Notes under the pieces: generated by a model | What the model saw: the letters and a program-made list of their open reading frames with translations, nothing else | Databases searched by the model: none | Told to the model about the DNA's origin: nothing | Translations under genes and position numbers: made by a program | Part shown: piece by piece, positions 17,518 to 25,074 of the stretch | Layout: each line of letters begins with the position of its first letter | Position numbering within the stretch: the first letter of the stretch is position 1 | Source: Nocardia niigatensis NBRC 100131 | GTDB taxonomy: Bacteria; Actinomycetota; Actinomycetes; Mycobacteriales; Mycobacteriaceae | Direction of reading: 5' to 3' | Length of the DNA stretch: 64,000 nucleotides | NCBI RefSeq assembly: GCF_000308655.1 | Contig: NZ_BAGC01000044.1 | Span: 186,001-250,000 of the forward strand

Positions 17518-18627
17518 TCAGGGGAGGCGGTGGGCGCCGGCGGAGGGGGTGACGGTGTAGTCGCGGGGTGGGTTGAACCCGTTGGCTGAGAAGGCTTCTC
17601 GGACGGACGTTCGTACTTCCGGGACGCGGTCCTGGTCGACGAGGGCGAGGATGCTGCCGCCGAAGCCGGCGCCGGTCAGGCGGGCGCCGTGGGCGCCGGC
17701 GGAGAGGGCGGCGGTTACGGCGGTGTCCAGGGGTGGGGCTGAGACTTCGAAGTTGTCTCGGAGGGAGGTGTGGCCTTCGGTGAGGAGGGGGGCTATGCGG
17801 CGGGGGTCGGCGCCGGTGCGCAATTGTTCGGCAATTCGCAGGACACGGGCGTTTTCGGTGATGACGTGGCGGGCGCGTCGGCGGAGGACGGGGTCGGGGA
17901 GGTGGTCGGCTTCGGCGGCGAAGGGGACGTCGCGGAGGGTGCGGACGCCCAGTTGAGCTGCGGCGGCGGCACATTCGGCGCGGCGGGCGGCGTATTCGCC
18001 GTCCACCAGACGGTGCGGGGTGCCGGTGTCGATGATCAGCATGGAGAGGCCGAAGGCGTTCAGGTCGAAGGGGATCTGTTCGGTGGCGCCGGTACGGGTG
18101 TCCAGGAAGAGGAGATGGCCGGGGGTGCAGAGCAGGGAAGCGGACTGGTCGAGGATGCCGGTGGGGACGCCGGCGTAGACGTTCTCGGCGGTGCGGGCGA
18201 TGTCGACGAGTTCGGACACGGTGACCGCGGGGGCGAAGAGATCGCGCAGGGCGAGGGCGACCGAACAGGACAGGGCCGCCGAGGAGGACAGGCCCGCGCC
18301 GATCGGGACCGTGCCGTCGAGGTCGAGGTCGATGCCGGGCACCTCGTGGCCGCGGCGCTCGAATTCGCGGACGACGCCGAGCGGATAGTGCGACCAGGCA
18401 GGGAGATCGGACCAGCCGGCGGCGCCGAGGGCGGCGGTGGTGGTGTCGACCGCACCGGGCCGCTGCCGGGATCTCAGCCGCACCACGCCATCCGGTCTGG
18501 CCAACGCGGTGCAGGTCACACCCAGTGGCAGGGCCATCGGCAGCACGTAGCCGTCGTTGTAATCGGTGTGCTCGCCGATGAGATTCACCCGGCCCGGAGC
18601 CCACCAGCGTGGCGCCGTCGATTCCAC
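17518..18627 (-). CDS. galK: Galactokinase
   Basis: 369-residue GHMP kinase that phosphorylates galactose at C1, the entry of the Leloir pathway. All signatures are present: GRVNLIGEHTDYNDGYVLP near the N-terminus (the galactokinase signature), the ATP loop PIGAGLSSSAAL, and the C-terminal GARLTGAGFGGSILALV. The GTG start at 18627 is fixed by an AGGAG 6 nt upstream; the frame could otherwise extend to 18684. No galT or galE is adjacent, so in this window the gene stands alone. Its codon and base use match the neighbours. Confidence 0.95.
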   Translation of the reverse strand: MESTAPRWWAPGRVNLIGEHTDYNDGYVLPMALPLGVTCTALARPDGVVRLRSRQRPGAVDTTTAALGAAGWSDLPAWSHYPLGVVREFERRGHEVPGIDLDLDGTVPIGAGLSSSAALSCSVALALRDLFAPAVTVSELVDIARTAENVYAGVPTGILDQSASLLCTPGHLLFLDTRTGATEQIPFDLNAFGLSMLIIDTGTPHRLVDGEYAARRAECAAAAAQLGVRTLRDVPFAAEADHLPDPVLRRRARHVITENARVLRIAEQLRTGADPRRIAPLLTEGHTSLRDNFEVSAPPLDTAVTAALSAGAHGARLTGAGFGGSILALVDQDRVPEVRTSVREAFSANGFNPPRDYTVTPSAGAHRLP

Positions 18628-18897
18628 TTCCGGCTCCTGTTCACAGGGTCGCGCAGGCCGTATGGTTCGATTCGCAGGGAGCATAGCGAGTCTCTCGGAA
18701 AGCAGTCCTGCGGGTTCGCCGAACTCCGCTCCGGAGCGGGCGTTTTCATGTCATGATCGGATCGGTTGCCCAGATAGTGGCAGCGCCTTCGTCGACCGGG
18801 CACTCTGCCACCGCTGCGTGGGGACCTATGCTCGTACCGCAACACTCGGTTGATGATCGGCGGTGTTTTTCGAGTACTGCTCGGACAAGGGGGGCTG

Positions 18898-20418
18898 GTG
18901 GGAACGGACGTACAACCGGCCGAACGGTCCGGTCCGCGGTTCAGAATCTGCTGGCGCACCACGCTGTTCATCGGTGGCGTCCTCATTCTCGGCCTGCCTA
19001 TGGTGATCAACACTCGCGCGGTCGCGCTGGGAACCCTCTTCGTCTCGGTGGCCATCAGCCTCACCATGATCGGGCTCGGCGTACGCAAGTACCGCCCCCG
19101 CCATCCGCTGCCCTGGTACCTATTGTCCGCGTCCGCGGTGCAATTCGCCATCGGCACCGGGCTGCGCCACGTCTCCGAATCACAGCGCCACCCCTTCGAC
19201 GATCTGTTCACCCTCAGCGGATACTGCTGCGTCGGCGTGGCCGCGGTGCTGTGGCTGCGCCCGCGCCAGAACAGCACCGATCACGATCTGCTGCTGGACT
19301 CGGGACTGATCGGCCTGGGCGCGCTGCTGCTGTCGTGGACGTTCCTCATCTCACCGGTGCTGCACATGACGCACCACACCCACTTCACCACCATCACCTC
19401 CGTCGCGGATCCGATCGTGGACGCGCTGCTGCTCACCGTGATCGTGCACTCGGTGATCACCGCGGCGCGCTCGGAGACCTCGCTGCGGCTGGTACACCTC
19501 GGCATGCTGGTGATCCTGGCCGGCGACCTGGCCTACAACCTGGAGACCGCGGGCTCGGCGGTCTTCGGCCGTCAGATCCAGCTGCTGCCATTGCAACTGG
19601 GATTCACCCTGATCGGCGCGGCCGCGCTGCACCCGAGCATGGTGGTCCTCGGCGGCCCCCGCGACATTCATCCACACCGGTCCCGGCAGCGGGCCAGCAT
19701 CATCGCCATCGTGATGATCGTGGCCTCACTGGTGCCGGTGGTGGGCTCCAGCCTCGACACTCTCGACCGCGTGGTGGTGTCCTCGCTATTCGCCCTACTA
19801 CTAGCGGGCGTACTGCTACGCAGTGAACGCGCCATCGAACGCAGCGCCCGCAGCGAACGGCGCGCGCAGTATCAGGCAGACCATGACATGCTCACCGGAC
19901 TTCTGAACCGCGCCGCCCTGCTGCGGGCGCTGCATCGTAATCGGGACCGTTGGGCCGGACAGCCTTTGGCCCTGCTGTTCATCGACCTGGACGGCTTCAA
20001 ACGGGTCAACGACAACTACGGGCACGCGGTGGGCGACGAGCTCATCGCCAATGCCGCGGCCCGCATCCGACGCGTGATCCGCCGCGATGACGCGGCCGCC
20101 CGCTACGGCGGCGACGAATTCGTGGTGCTGGCCCCGCTGGCGCAGCCGCAGGCCCGTCAACTGGCCGAGCGGCTGCTGGCCACCATGGGGGAACCGTTCG
20201 AGCTGAGCGCGGCCGAGGTGCGCATCGCGGCCAGCATCGGAATCGCCTGCACCAAGCCGCGGGAGACCGAGACCACGGTCTACGAGTTACTGCGCGAGGC
20301 GGATTCGGCGATGTACCACGCCAAGGAGTACTCGCTCGGCTACATCTTCCACGATGACCTGCGACGCAGCCGTCCCGACACCGGTCCGCGCACCTGGCAC
20401 CGCGAATCCGCGGTGTGA
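18898..20418 (+). CDS. Membrane-anchored diguanylate cyclase (GGDEF)
   Basis: About 506 residues. The N-terminal 310 residues carry around 9 hydrophobic helices (for example TTLFIGGVLILGLPMVI, ALLLSWTFLISPVL, IIAIVMIVASLVPVVG). This is followed by a short linker and a complete GGDEF domain: DHDMLTGLLNRAALL, FIDLDGFKRVNDNYGHAVGD with metal Asp residues, and RYGGDEFVVL. No RxxD inhibitory site is obvious before it and no EAL domain follows, so it should synthesise c-di-GMP from two GTP. GTG 18898 with AAGGGGGG before it is preferred to ATG 18853, which has no ribosome site. Confidence 0.9.
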   Translation: MGTDVQPAERSGPRFRICWRTTLFIGGVLILGLPMVINTRAVALGTLFVSVAISLTMIGLGVRKYRPRHPLPWYLLSASAVQFAIGTGLRHVSESQRHPFDDLFTLSGYCCVGVAAVLWLRPRQNSTDHDLLLDSGLIGLGALLLSWTFLISPVLHMTHHTHFTTITSVADPIVDALLLTVIVHSVITAARSETSLRLVHLGMLVILAGDLAYNLETAGSAVFGRQIQLLPLQLGFTLIGAAALHPSMVVLGGPRDIHPHRSRQRASIIAIVMIVASLVPVVGSSLDTLDRVVVSSLFALLLAGVLLRSERAIERSARSERRAQYQADHDMLTGLLNRAALLRALHRNRDRWAGQPLALLFIDLDGFKRVNDNYGHAVGDELIANAAARIRRVIRRDDAAARYGGDEFVVLAPLAQPQARQLAERLLATMGEPFELSAAEVRIAASIGIACTKPRETETTVYELLREADSAMYHAKEYSLGYIFHDDLRRSRPDTGPRTWHRESAV

Positions 20419-20447
20419 GCCGGAGCGGGCTCCGCACAAGGGATGTA

Positions 20448-20475
20448 GCCCAACCCCGCACGAAAAGGGTTGGGC
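20448..20475. terminator. Hairpin terminator between convergent genes
   Basis: GCCCAACCC (20448-20456) pairs with GGGTTGGGC (20467-20475), loop CGCACGAAAA. It lies between the diguanylate cyclase gene and the minus-strand gene ending at 20505. Confidence 0.75.
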
Positions 20476-20504
20476 CGACTGTCCTCTACGTGAGCGGCGT
20501 CGCG

Positions 20505-21245
20505 TCAGGCCAGGTCTTCGAGTAGCCGACGGGCCGATTCGAGTTCGGCCTGCAGCTGCTCCACCTTGGCCTGCTGCGCGGAGCGGACCGACTCGTGGAT
20601 GGAGTCGACGACCTCGGCGAACTCGGGGTGGAGGATCTTGGCGGCCTGGGCCACAGCGGAACTCGTGACGACGAGGCCCTTGATGGCGCGCTTCTTGCCG
20701 TTCACGACATCGAGGGTCCACTCGCCCTCGGCGGTGCCGCTGAGGGTGACCGTCACCTCGGGGGCCTTCGCCTTCTTGGCGGCGGCGCCGGCGGCATTGC
20801 GCGCCGGGCGCGAGGCGGCGGGCTTGGCCTTGACCTCGGGCGCGGATTCCGCGACCGGCTGCGCGGTCTCGATTTTGGCTTCCGGAGCGCTCGGCGCGGT
20901 GGCCGGCGTCGTCGCGGGAGACGACATCGTCACGGTGGGTTCCTTCCTGGTTGCCGTTTTCGGTTGAGCTCCGGCCGGTTTGGCCGGGTTCTGCCGGGCC
21001 GGTTTGGTCAGGGTCACCTCGGTGGGACCGAAGGACAGCACGTCCTTCGAGCCCGTCGGCTTCACCTGCAGGAAATCCCCCTCGGAGGGATCCCCGAGGG
21101 ACATCACCTTTCCGGAACGGCCTTCCGGAACGCCGACCGCCACCGCGGTGAACCACACCATCGGTGGCCGGCCCGCGTCGATTTCCGCGGCGATCTGCCG
21201 AATTTCGGTATCCGACAAGGGCTGTGGCTTGGTACGGGTCGACAT
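20505..21245 (-). CDS. Conserved hypothetical protein, conserved N-domain plus Lys/Ala linker and coiled coil
   Basis: 246 residues, no signal peptide or membrane helix. Residues 1-90 form a compact acidic domain (LSDTEIRQIAAEIDAGRPPM, VWFTAVAVGVPEGRSGKVMS, then SEGDFLQVKPTGSKDVLSF). Residues 95-160 are a low-complexity Ala/Lys/Pro linker. Residues 165-215 form a second beta segment (VTVTLSGTAEGEWTLDVVNG) and the last 35 residues a charged coiled coil (AKVEQLQAELESARRLLEDL). Proteins of this shape occur across Mycobacteriales; I recall a DUF6319 label for them but cannot verify it. Nucleic-acid or partner binding is possible from the basic linker. Function unknown. Confidence 0.72.
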   Translation of the reverse strand: MSTRTKPQPLSDTEIRQIAAEIDAGRPPMVWFTAVAVGVPEGRSGKVMSLGDPSEGDFLQVKPTGSKDVLSFGPTEVTLTKPARQNPAKPAGAQPKTATRKEPTVTMSSPATTPATAPSAPEAKIETAQPVAESAPEVKAKPAASRPARNAAGAAAKKAKAPEVTVTLSGTAEGEWTLDVVNGKKRAIKGLVVTSSAVAQAAKILHPEFAEVVDSIHESVRSAQQAKVEQLQAELESARRLLEDLA

Positions 21246-21485
21246 GGGGCACTCCGGGCGGACGGGGCGGACATCTGCGTGCCAAGAGCATGCACCATGG
21301 CACCGACAAATCCACATCCGGAGAACGCACATGGTCACCGCCCGAGAGCCAGTGAACCGTCAGCAATTCCTATAGGTGCGGCCCACAGAGCATGGCCGGC
21401 GCTGGTGATCCTAAGCGTCCGCCCCTGTCCCCACGCAACTTTCGAGGTCGCGCGACCGCACCGGCGTCCGATATGCGCGTATCGA

Positions 21486-21896
21486 TCAGAGTTGCTCGAC
21501 CCCGCGCAGCACACACCGCACGGTCTGCGGCCGCGAGACCGGATCCAGCAGCGTCTCCGTGGTGAAGTCCTGGGTCGAGCCCGGCGCCACCAGCACCTCG
21601 GTGCGTGTCCGTTCCAGATCCGTGGACTCCGGCGACATGAAACTGATCACCACCAGATACCTGTGCTCCACCACATCCCGATTGCTCACCACGGCCGTCG
21701 CCTGCCAGCCCGCCGAGGTGCCCGCACAGGCGGTGACGAAGGCGCTGCGCTGCATCTCGCCGCCATCGGTCGACGCCATCTCGGTGTTGGACTGGTGTGC
21801 GTGCGCGGAATCGGTGTGGCCGGCGTGGGCGCATCCGGTGAGCAGCGCCGCACATCCCGAGACGACACCGACGAGACCTCGGCCGGGGGTGATCAT
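21486..21896 (-). CDS. Small lipoprotein
   Basis: 136 residues with a lipoprotein signal: basic start MITPGRGLVG, hydrophobic VVSGCAALL and lipobox LLTGC with the acylated Cys at residue 22. A His-rich segment follows directly (AHAGHTDSAHAHQS), then a beta-rich domain of about 80 residues with two cysteines (TACAGT and VRCVLR). ATG 21896 is chosen as the start that places the lipobox correctly; the frame is open to 21977. The His-rich tail after the lipid anchor hints at metal binding. It is divergent from the molybdopterin oxidoreductase gene. No family recognised. Confidence 0.7.
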   Translation of the reverse strand: MITPGRGLVGVVSGCAALLTGCAHAGHTDSAHAHQSNTEMASTDGGEMQRSAFVTACAGTSAGWQATAVVSNRDVVEHRYLVVISFMSPESTDLERTRTEVLVAPGSTQDFTTETLLDPVSRPQTVRCVLRGVEQL

Positions 21897-22078
21897 GAAT
21901 CTCCCATTCCACCGCGCACTTCCGCCCCCGCAATCCTGTTGCGGCTGATTAGCCGCGCGCCGAGAGTACCCCAGCACGACCGCGTGTCGTCACATGACGG
22001 CATAGGCGTGTCGCCGTCCGAAATGGGCCATACGCTCGCATTTCGCGCACTCACAGGCACCTGCCTACGATCAGTGAG

Positions 22079-24043
22079 GTGAAGGTTCTCGGCGCATGCC
22101 CGCTCGACTGCCCGGATGCCTGCTCCTGGGTGGTGGACGTCCAGGACGGCCGGGCCACCGGCCTGCGCGGCAACAAGGAGCATCCGGTCACCCGGGGCGC
22201 GCTGTGTGTCAAGGTGAACCGCTACCTCGAACAGGTCCACTCCCCTGAACGCCTCACCCGACCGCTGCGCCGTGTCGGCCGCAAGGGCGAGGGCCGCTTC
22301 GAGCCGATCACCTGGGACGAGGCGCTCGACGAGATCGCCGGCAAGCTCACCGGCATCATCGCCGAATACGGCGGCGAGGCGATCTGGCCGTTCCACGGCA
22401 CCGGCAGCCTCGGCTACCTCCAAGGGCTGGAGGGCTTTTCCGGCAGGCGATTCTTCAACGCGCTCGGCGCCTCCCTGCACGACCCGGCCATCTGCTCGAT
22501 CGCGGGCAGCACGGGATTGAAATACACCCTGGGCACCTCGGGCGGCATGGACCCGGAGGACCTCGCGAAGTCGAAGCTGATCCTGTTGTGGGGCACCAAT
22601 CCGCTCAGCTCGGGCCATCATGTCTGGAAGTTCATCCAGGACAGCGGCGCGTACACGATCGCCATCGATCCGGTGCGCACCCGCACCGCCGAACGCTGCG
22701 ACGAGCATCTGGCCCCGCTGCCCGGCACCGATGCCGCGCTGGCGCTGGGCCTCATGCACGTGATCGTCGGGTTGGGGGCCGAGGACACCGAGTTCCTGGC
22801 CGCCCATACCGCGGGCTGGCCCGAATTCCGTGACCGCATCGCGGAGTACCCGCCGGAGCGGGTCGCCGAGATCACCGGGCTGCCGGTGGAGCGCATCGTG
22901 GCCCTCGGCGAGCGCATCGCCCGCACCCGGCCCACCGCCATTCGCGCCTCGCAGGGCATGCAGCGGCACGCGGGCGGCGGTATGGCGCTGCGCACCCTGG
23001 CCTGCCTGCCCGGCGTCACCGGCGACTGGGCGATTCCCGGTGGCGGACTGCACTATTCGACCAGCGGGCACTTCCGGCTCGATACGCCCGCGCTGATGCG
23101 CCTGGATCTGCTGCCGCATCCGGTCCGGACGCTGTCCATGACCCGGATGGGCGAGGAGCTGCTGGAGACCGACGGGCCGCCGGTGCAGGCGCTGTTCGTG
23201 ATCGCGGCGAATCCGGTGGGCTCCAATCCCGATCAGCGACGGGTGATCGAGGGGCTCTCGCGCGAGGACCTGTTCACCGTTGTCCTGGAACATTTTCCGA
23301 CCGACACGGTCGACTACGCCGATATCGTCCTCCCGGCCACCATGCAGCCCGAGCACCTCGATGTGCTGGCCGCGTACGGCAATCTCTATCTGGTCTGGAA
23401 CGAACCGGCCGTGACCCCGCCCGGTGAATGCCTGCCCACCACCGAGACCTTCCGCCGGCTGGCCCGGCGCATGGGGCTGACCGAACCAGCGCTCTACGAC
23501 TCGGATGAGGACCTGGCGAACCAGCTGCTGAAACAGTACGACGTCGACCGCCTGCGCGCCGAGGGCTTCCTGAAGATCGATCCGGGCCCCGTGCCCGCGA
23601 ACAGGCTACGGTTCGTCTCGGACCGCGCGGCCAAGGCGGGCCACGATCCCCTGGCCGGATACACCCCGCCCGCCGATCCGGGCGACGGCCTGGTGCTCAT
23701 CTCCGCGGCGTCGCACTACTTCCTTAACACGACCTTCGGCATCGATCCCGAATTACGCAGGCGCGCAGGCGTACCGACGATCACCGTTCATCCGGAGGAC
23801 GCGGCGGCACGCGGCATCGCGGACGGTGATCCGGTCACCGTCCACAACGACCGCGGTTCCTTCGAAGCCACCGCCGAGATCTCCGACCGAGTCCGCCGGG
23901 GCGTCGCCGCGACCACGAAGGGGCGCTGGGCCAAGCACTCCGGCGGCTCGACGGTGAACGCCACGGTCGCGGAACGCGACTCGGACTTCGGTGGCGGCGC
24001 CGTCTTCCACGACAACCGGGTATCGATCACCCTGCGCCGCTGA
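22079..24043 (+). CDS. Molybdopterin oxidoreductase, DMSO-reductase family
   Basis: 654 residues. The N-terminus has the [4Fe-4S] ligand set CPLDCPDAC with a fourth Cys in GALCVK, then the molybdopterin-binding domain (FHGTGSLGYLQ, LILLWGTNPLSSGHH, IDPVRTRTAERCDEHLAPLPGTD) and the C-terminal beta-barrel MoCo-binding domain (NTTFGIDPELRRRAG, ISDRVRRGVAATT). The arrangement is that of the cytoplasmic anaerobic-reductase/formate-dehydrogenase-like group with no Tat signal. GTG 22079 directly precedes the cysteine motif with only 6 residues before it. No partner subunits are adjacent, so the electron acceptor is unknown. Confidence 0.92.
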   Translation: MKVLGACPLDCPDACSWVVDVQDGRATGLRGNKEHPVTRGALCVKVNRYLEQVHSPERLTRPLRRVGRKGEGRFEPITWDEALDEIAGKLTGIIAEYGGEAIWPFHGTGSLGYLQGLEGFSGRRFFNALGASLHDPAICSIAGSTGLKYTLGTSGGMDPEDLAKSKLILLWGTNPLSSGHHVWKFIQDSGAYTIAIDPVRTRTAERCDEHLAPLPGTDAALALGLMHVIVGLGAEDTEFLAAHTAGWPEFRDRIAEYPPERVAEITGLPVERIVALGERIARTRPTAIRASQGMQRHAGGGMALRTLACLPGVTGDWAIPGGGLHYSTSGHFRLDTPALMRLDLLPHPVRTLSMTRMGEELLETDGPPVQALFVIAANPVGSNPDQRRVIEGLSREDLFTVVLEHFPTDTVDYADIVLPATMQPEHLDVLAAYGNLYLVWNEPAVTPPGECLPTTETFRRLARRMGLTEPALYDSDEDLANQLLKQYDVDRLRAEGFLKIDPGPVPANRLRFVSDRAAKAGHDPLAGYTPPADPGDGLVLISAASHYFLNTTFGIDPELRRRAGVPTITVHPEDAAARGIADGDPVTVHNDRGSFEATAEISDRVRRGVAATTKGRWAKHSGGSTVNATVAERDSDFGGGAVFHDNRVSITLRR

Positions 24044-24055
24044 GCGCCGGGTCGC

Positions 24056-24946
24056 TCAGGAGTTCAGCGTCTCCAGCACTCGCCGGGCCTGGTAGTCCGC
24101 GCCGAGCTGGTTGGGGTGGAACGGGACGGCGAGGCCGAGGGGGCTGCCGGAGAAGGGCAGGAGACCTTCGACCCAGCGGGTGCCGACAGGCTTGCAGGCG
24201 TCGTGGCCGGAGCTGCCGTCGTAGGTGTCGACGAAGTCGACGCCGGTCTCGTCGGCGACCCGGGCGAGCATGTCGTGCATCTCGATCAGCTTCTGCCCCA
24301 GCCAGATCGCGTCGGGGTCGGAGATGGGGATCTCGGGCCAGCAGCCGCCGTCGAGGCCGATGCCCTCGAAGTAGTCGAGGAGCAGGATGCGGGCGTGCGG
24401 GGCGCGCTCGCGAATGCCGGCGATGGCGGCGGCCACGCGGGGTTCGGTGCGGGCGATGTTCTGCGACATCCGGTCGACGCCGTTCACCACCATCTCGTTC
24501 AGGCAGGGGCTGACGGCAGGGTCGGCGGTGATGCAGTCGGAGACGGTTCCGGCCAGATCCGCGTCGTTGCCGCCGATTTCGAGGGTGACCAGGTCGGTGG
24601 TCTCGGTCAGCCGGTCGAACTGCGGGGCGTTGTCGCCGAGCACGGTGTGCTGCGGCCGGGTCATGTCGGCGGTGACCGCGCCACCGCAGGTGGCGTCGCG
24701 GAACACCGGCACGGCCAGGGCCGCGGCGACCTGCTTGGCGTAGTCGTGGACGCTCTGCGCGCAGCCGGCCGCGGTGAAGGCGGTGGTGAGCTGGCTCAGG
24801 GTGGCGTCGGCGGCCCAGGAATCACCCAGGGCCACATACTCGTTGACGGCCGGGGTATCGGCGGTGGCCGGGTCTGCCTGGGCGGCGACGGCCGGAATGA
24901 TGGCGGCTAGGGCGGCGACGGTCAGCAGTACACGCGAGGTCTTCAT
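24056..24946 (-). CDS. Secreted SGNH/GDSL hydrolase
   Basis: 296 residues. Signal peptide MKTSRVLLTVAALAAIIPAV with AQA|DP cleavage near residue 24. SGNH family blocks: GDSW (nucleophile Ser43), a Gly in the CGGAVTADM stretch, LEIGGNDADL (block III Asn) and the C-terminal PFHPNQLGADYQ (block V His). It resembles actinobacterial secreted GDSL lipases/esterases with six or more Cys forming disulphides (Cys in GCAQS, TCGGA, DCITA, PCLNE, GCWPE, ACKPV). It should hydrolyse ester bonds outside the cell. The convergent gap to the molybdopterin gene is only 12 bp. Confidence 0.9.
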   Translation of the reverse strand: MKTSRVLLTVAALAAIIPAVAAQADPATADTPAVNEYVALGDSWAADATLSQLTTAFTAAGCAQSVHDYAKQVAAALAVPVFRDATCGGAVTADMTRPQHTVLGDNAPQFDRLTETTDLVTLEIGGNDADLAGTVSDCITADPAVSPCLNEMVVNGVDRMSQNIARTEPRVAAAIAGIRERAPHARILLLDYFEGIGLDGGCWPEIPISDPDAIWLGQKLIEMHDMLARVADETGVDFVDTYDGSSGHDACKPVGTRWVEGLLPFSGSPLGLAVPFHPNQLGADYQARRVLETLNS

Positions 24947-25074
24947 GTCTGTTCTCCCCTGGACCAGCCCAATACCGAATGTCGGACTGTATTCAGTGCG
25001 GAACCTAACAGCTGCACGACCGCGGCGCGCGGCGAATTGAAACAATCTTCGGTCGCAACGTTTCCGGCCTCGGC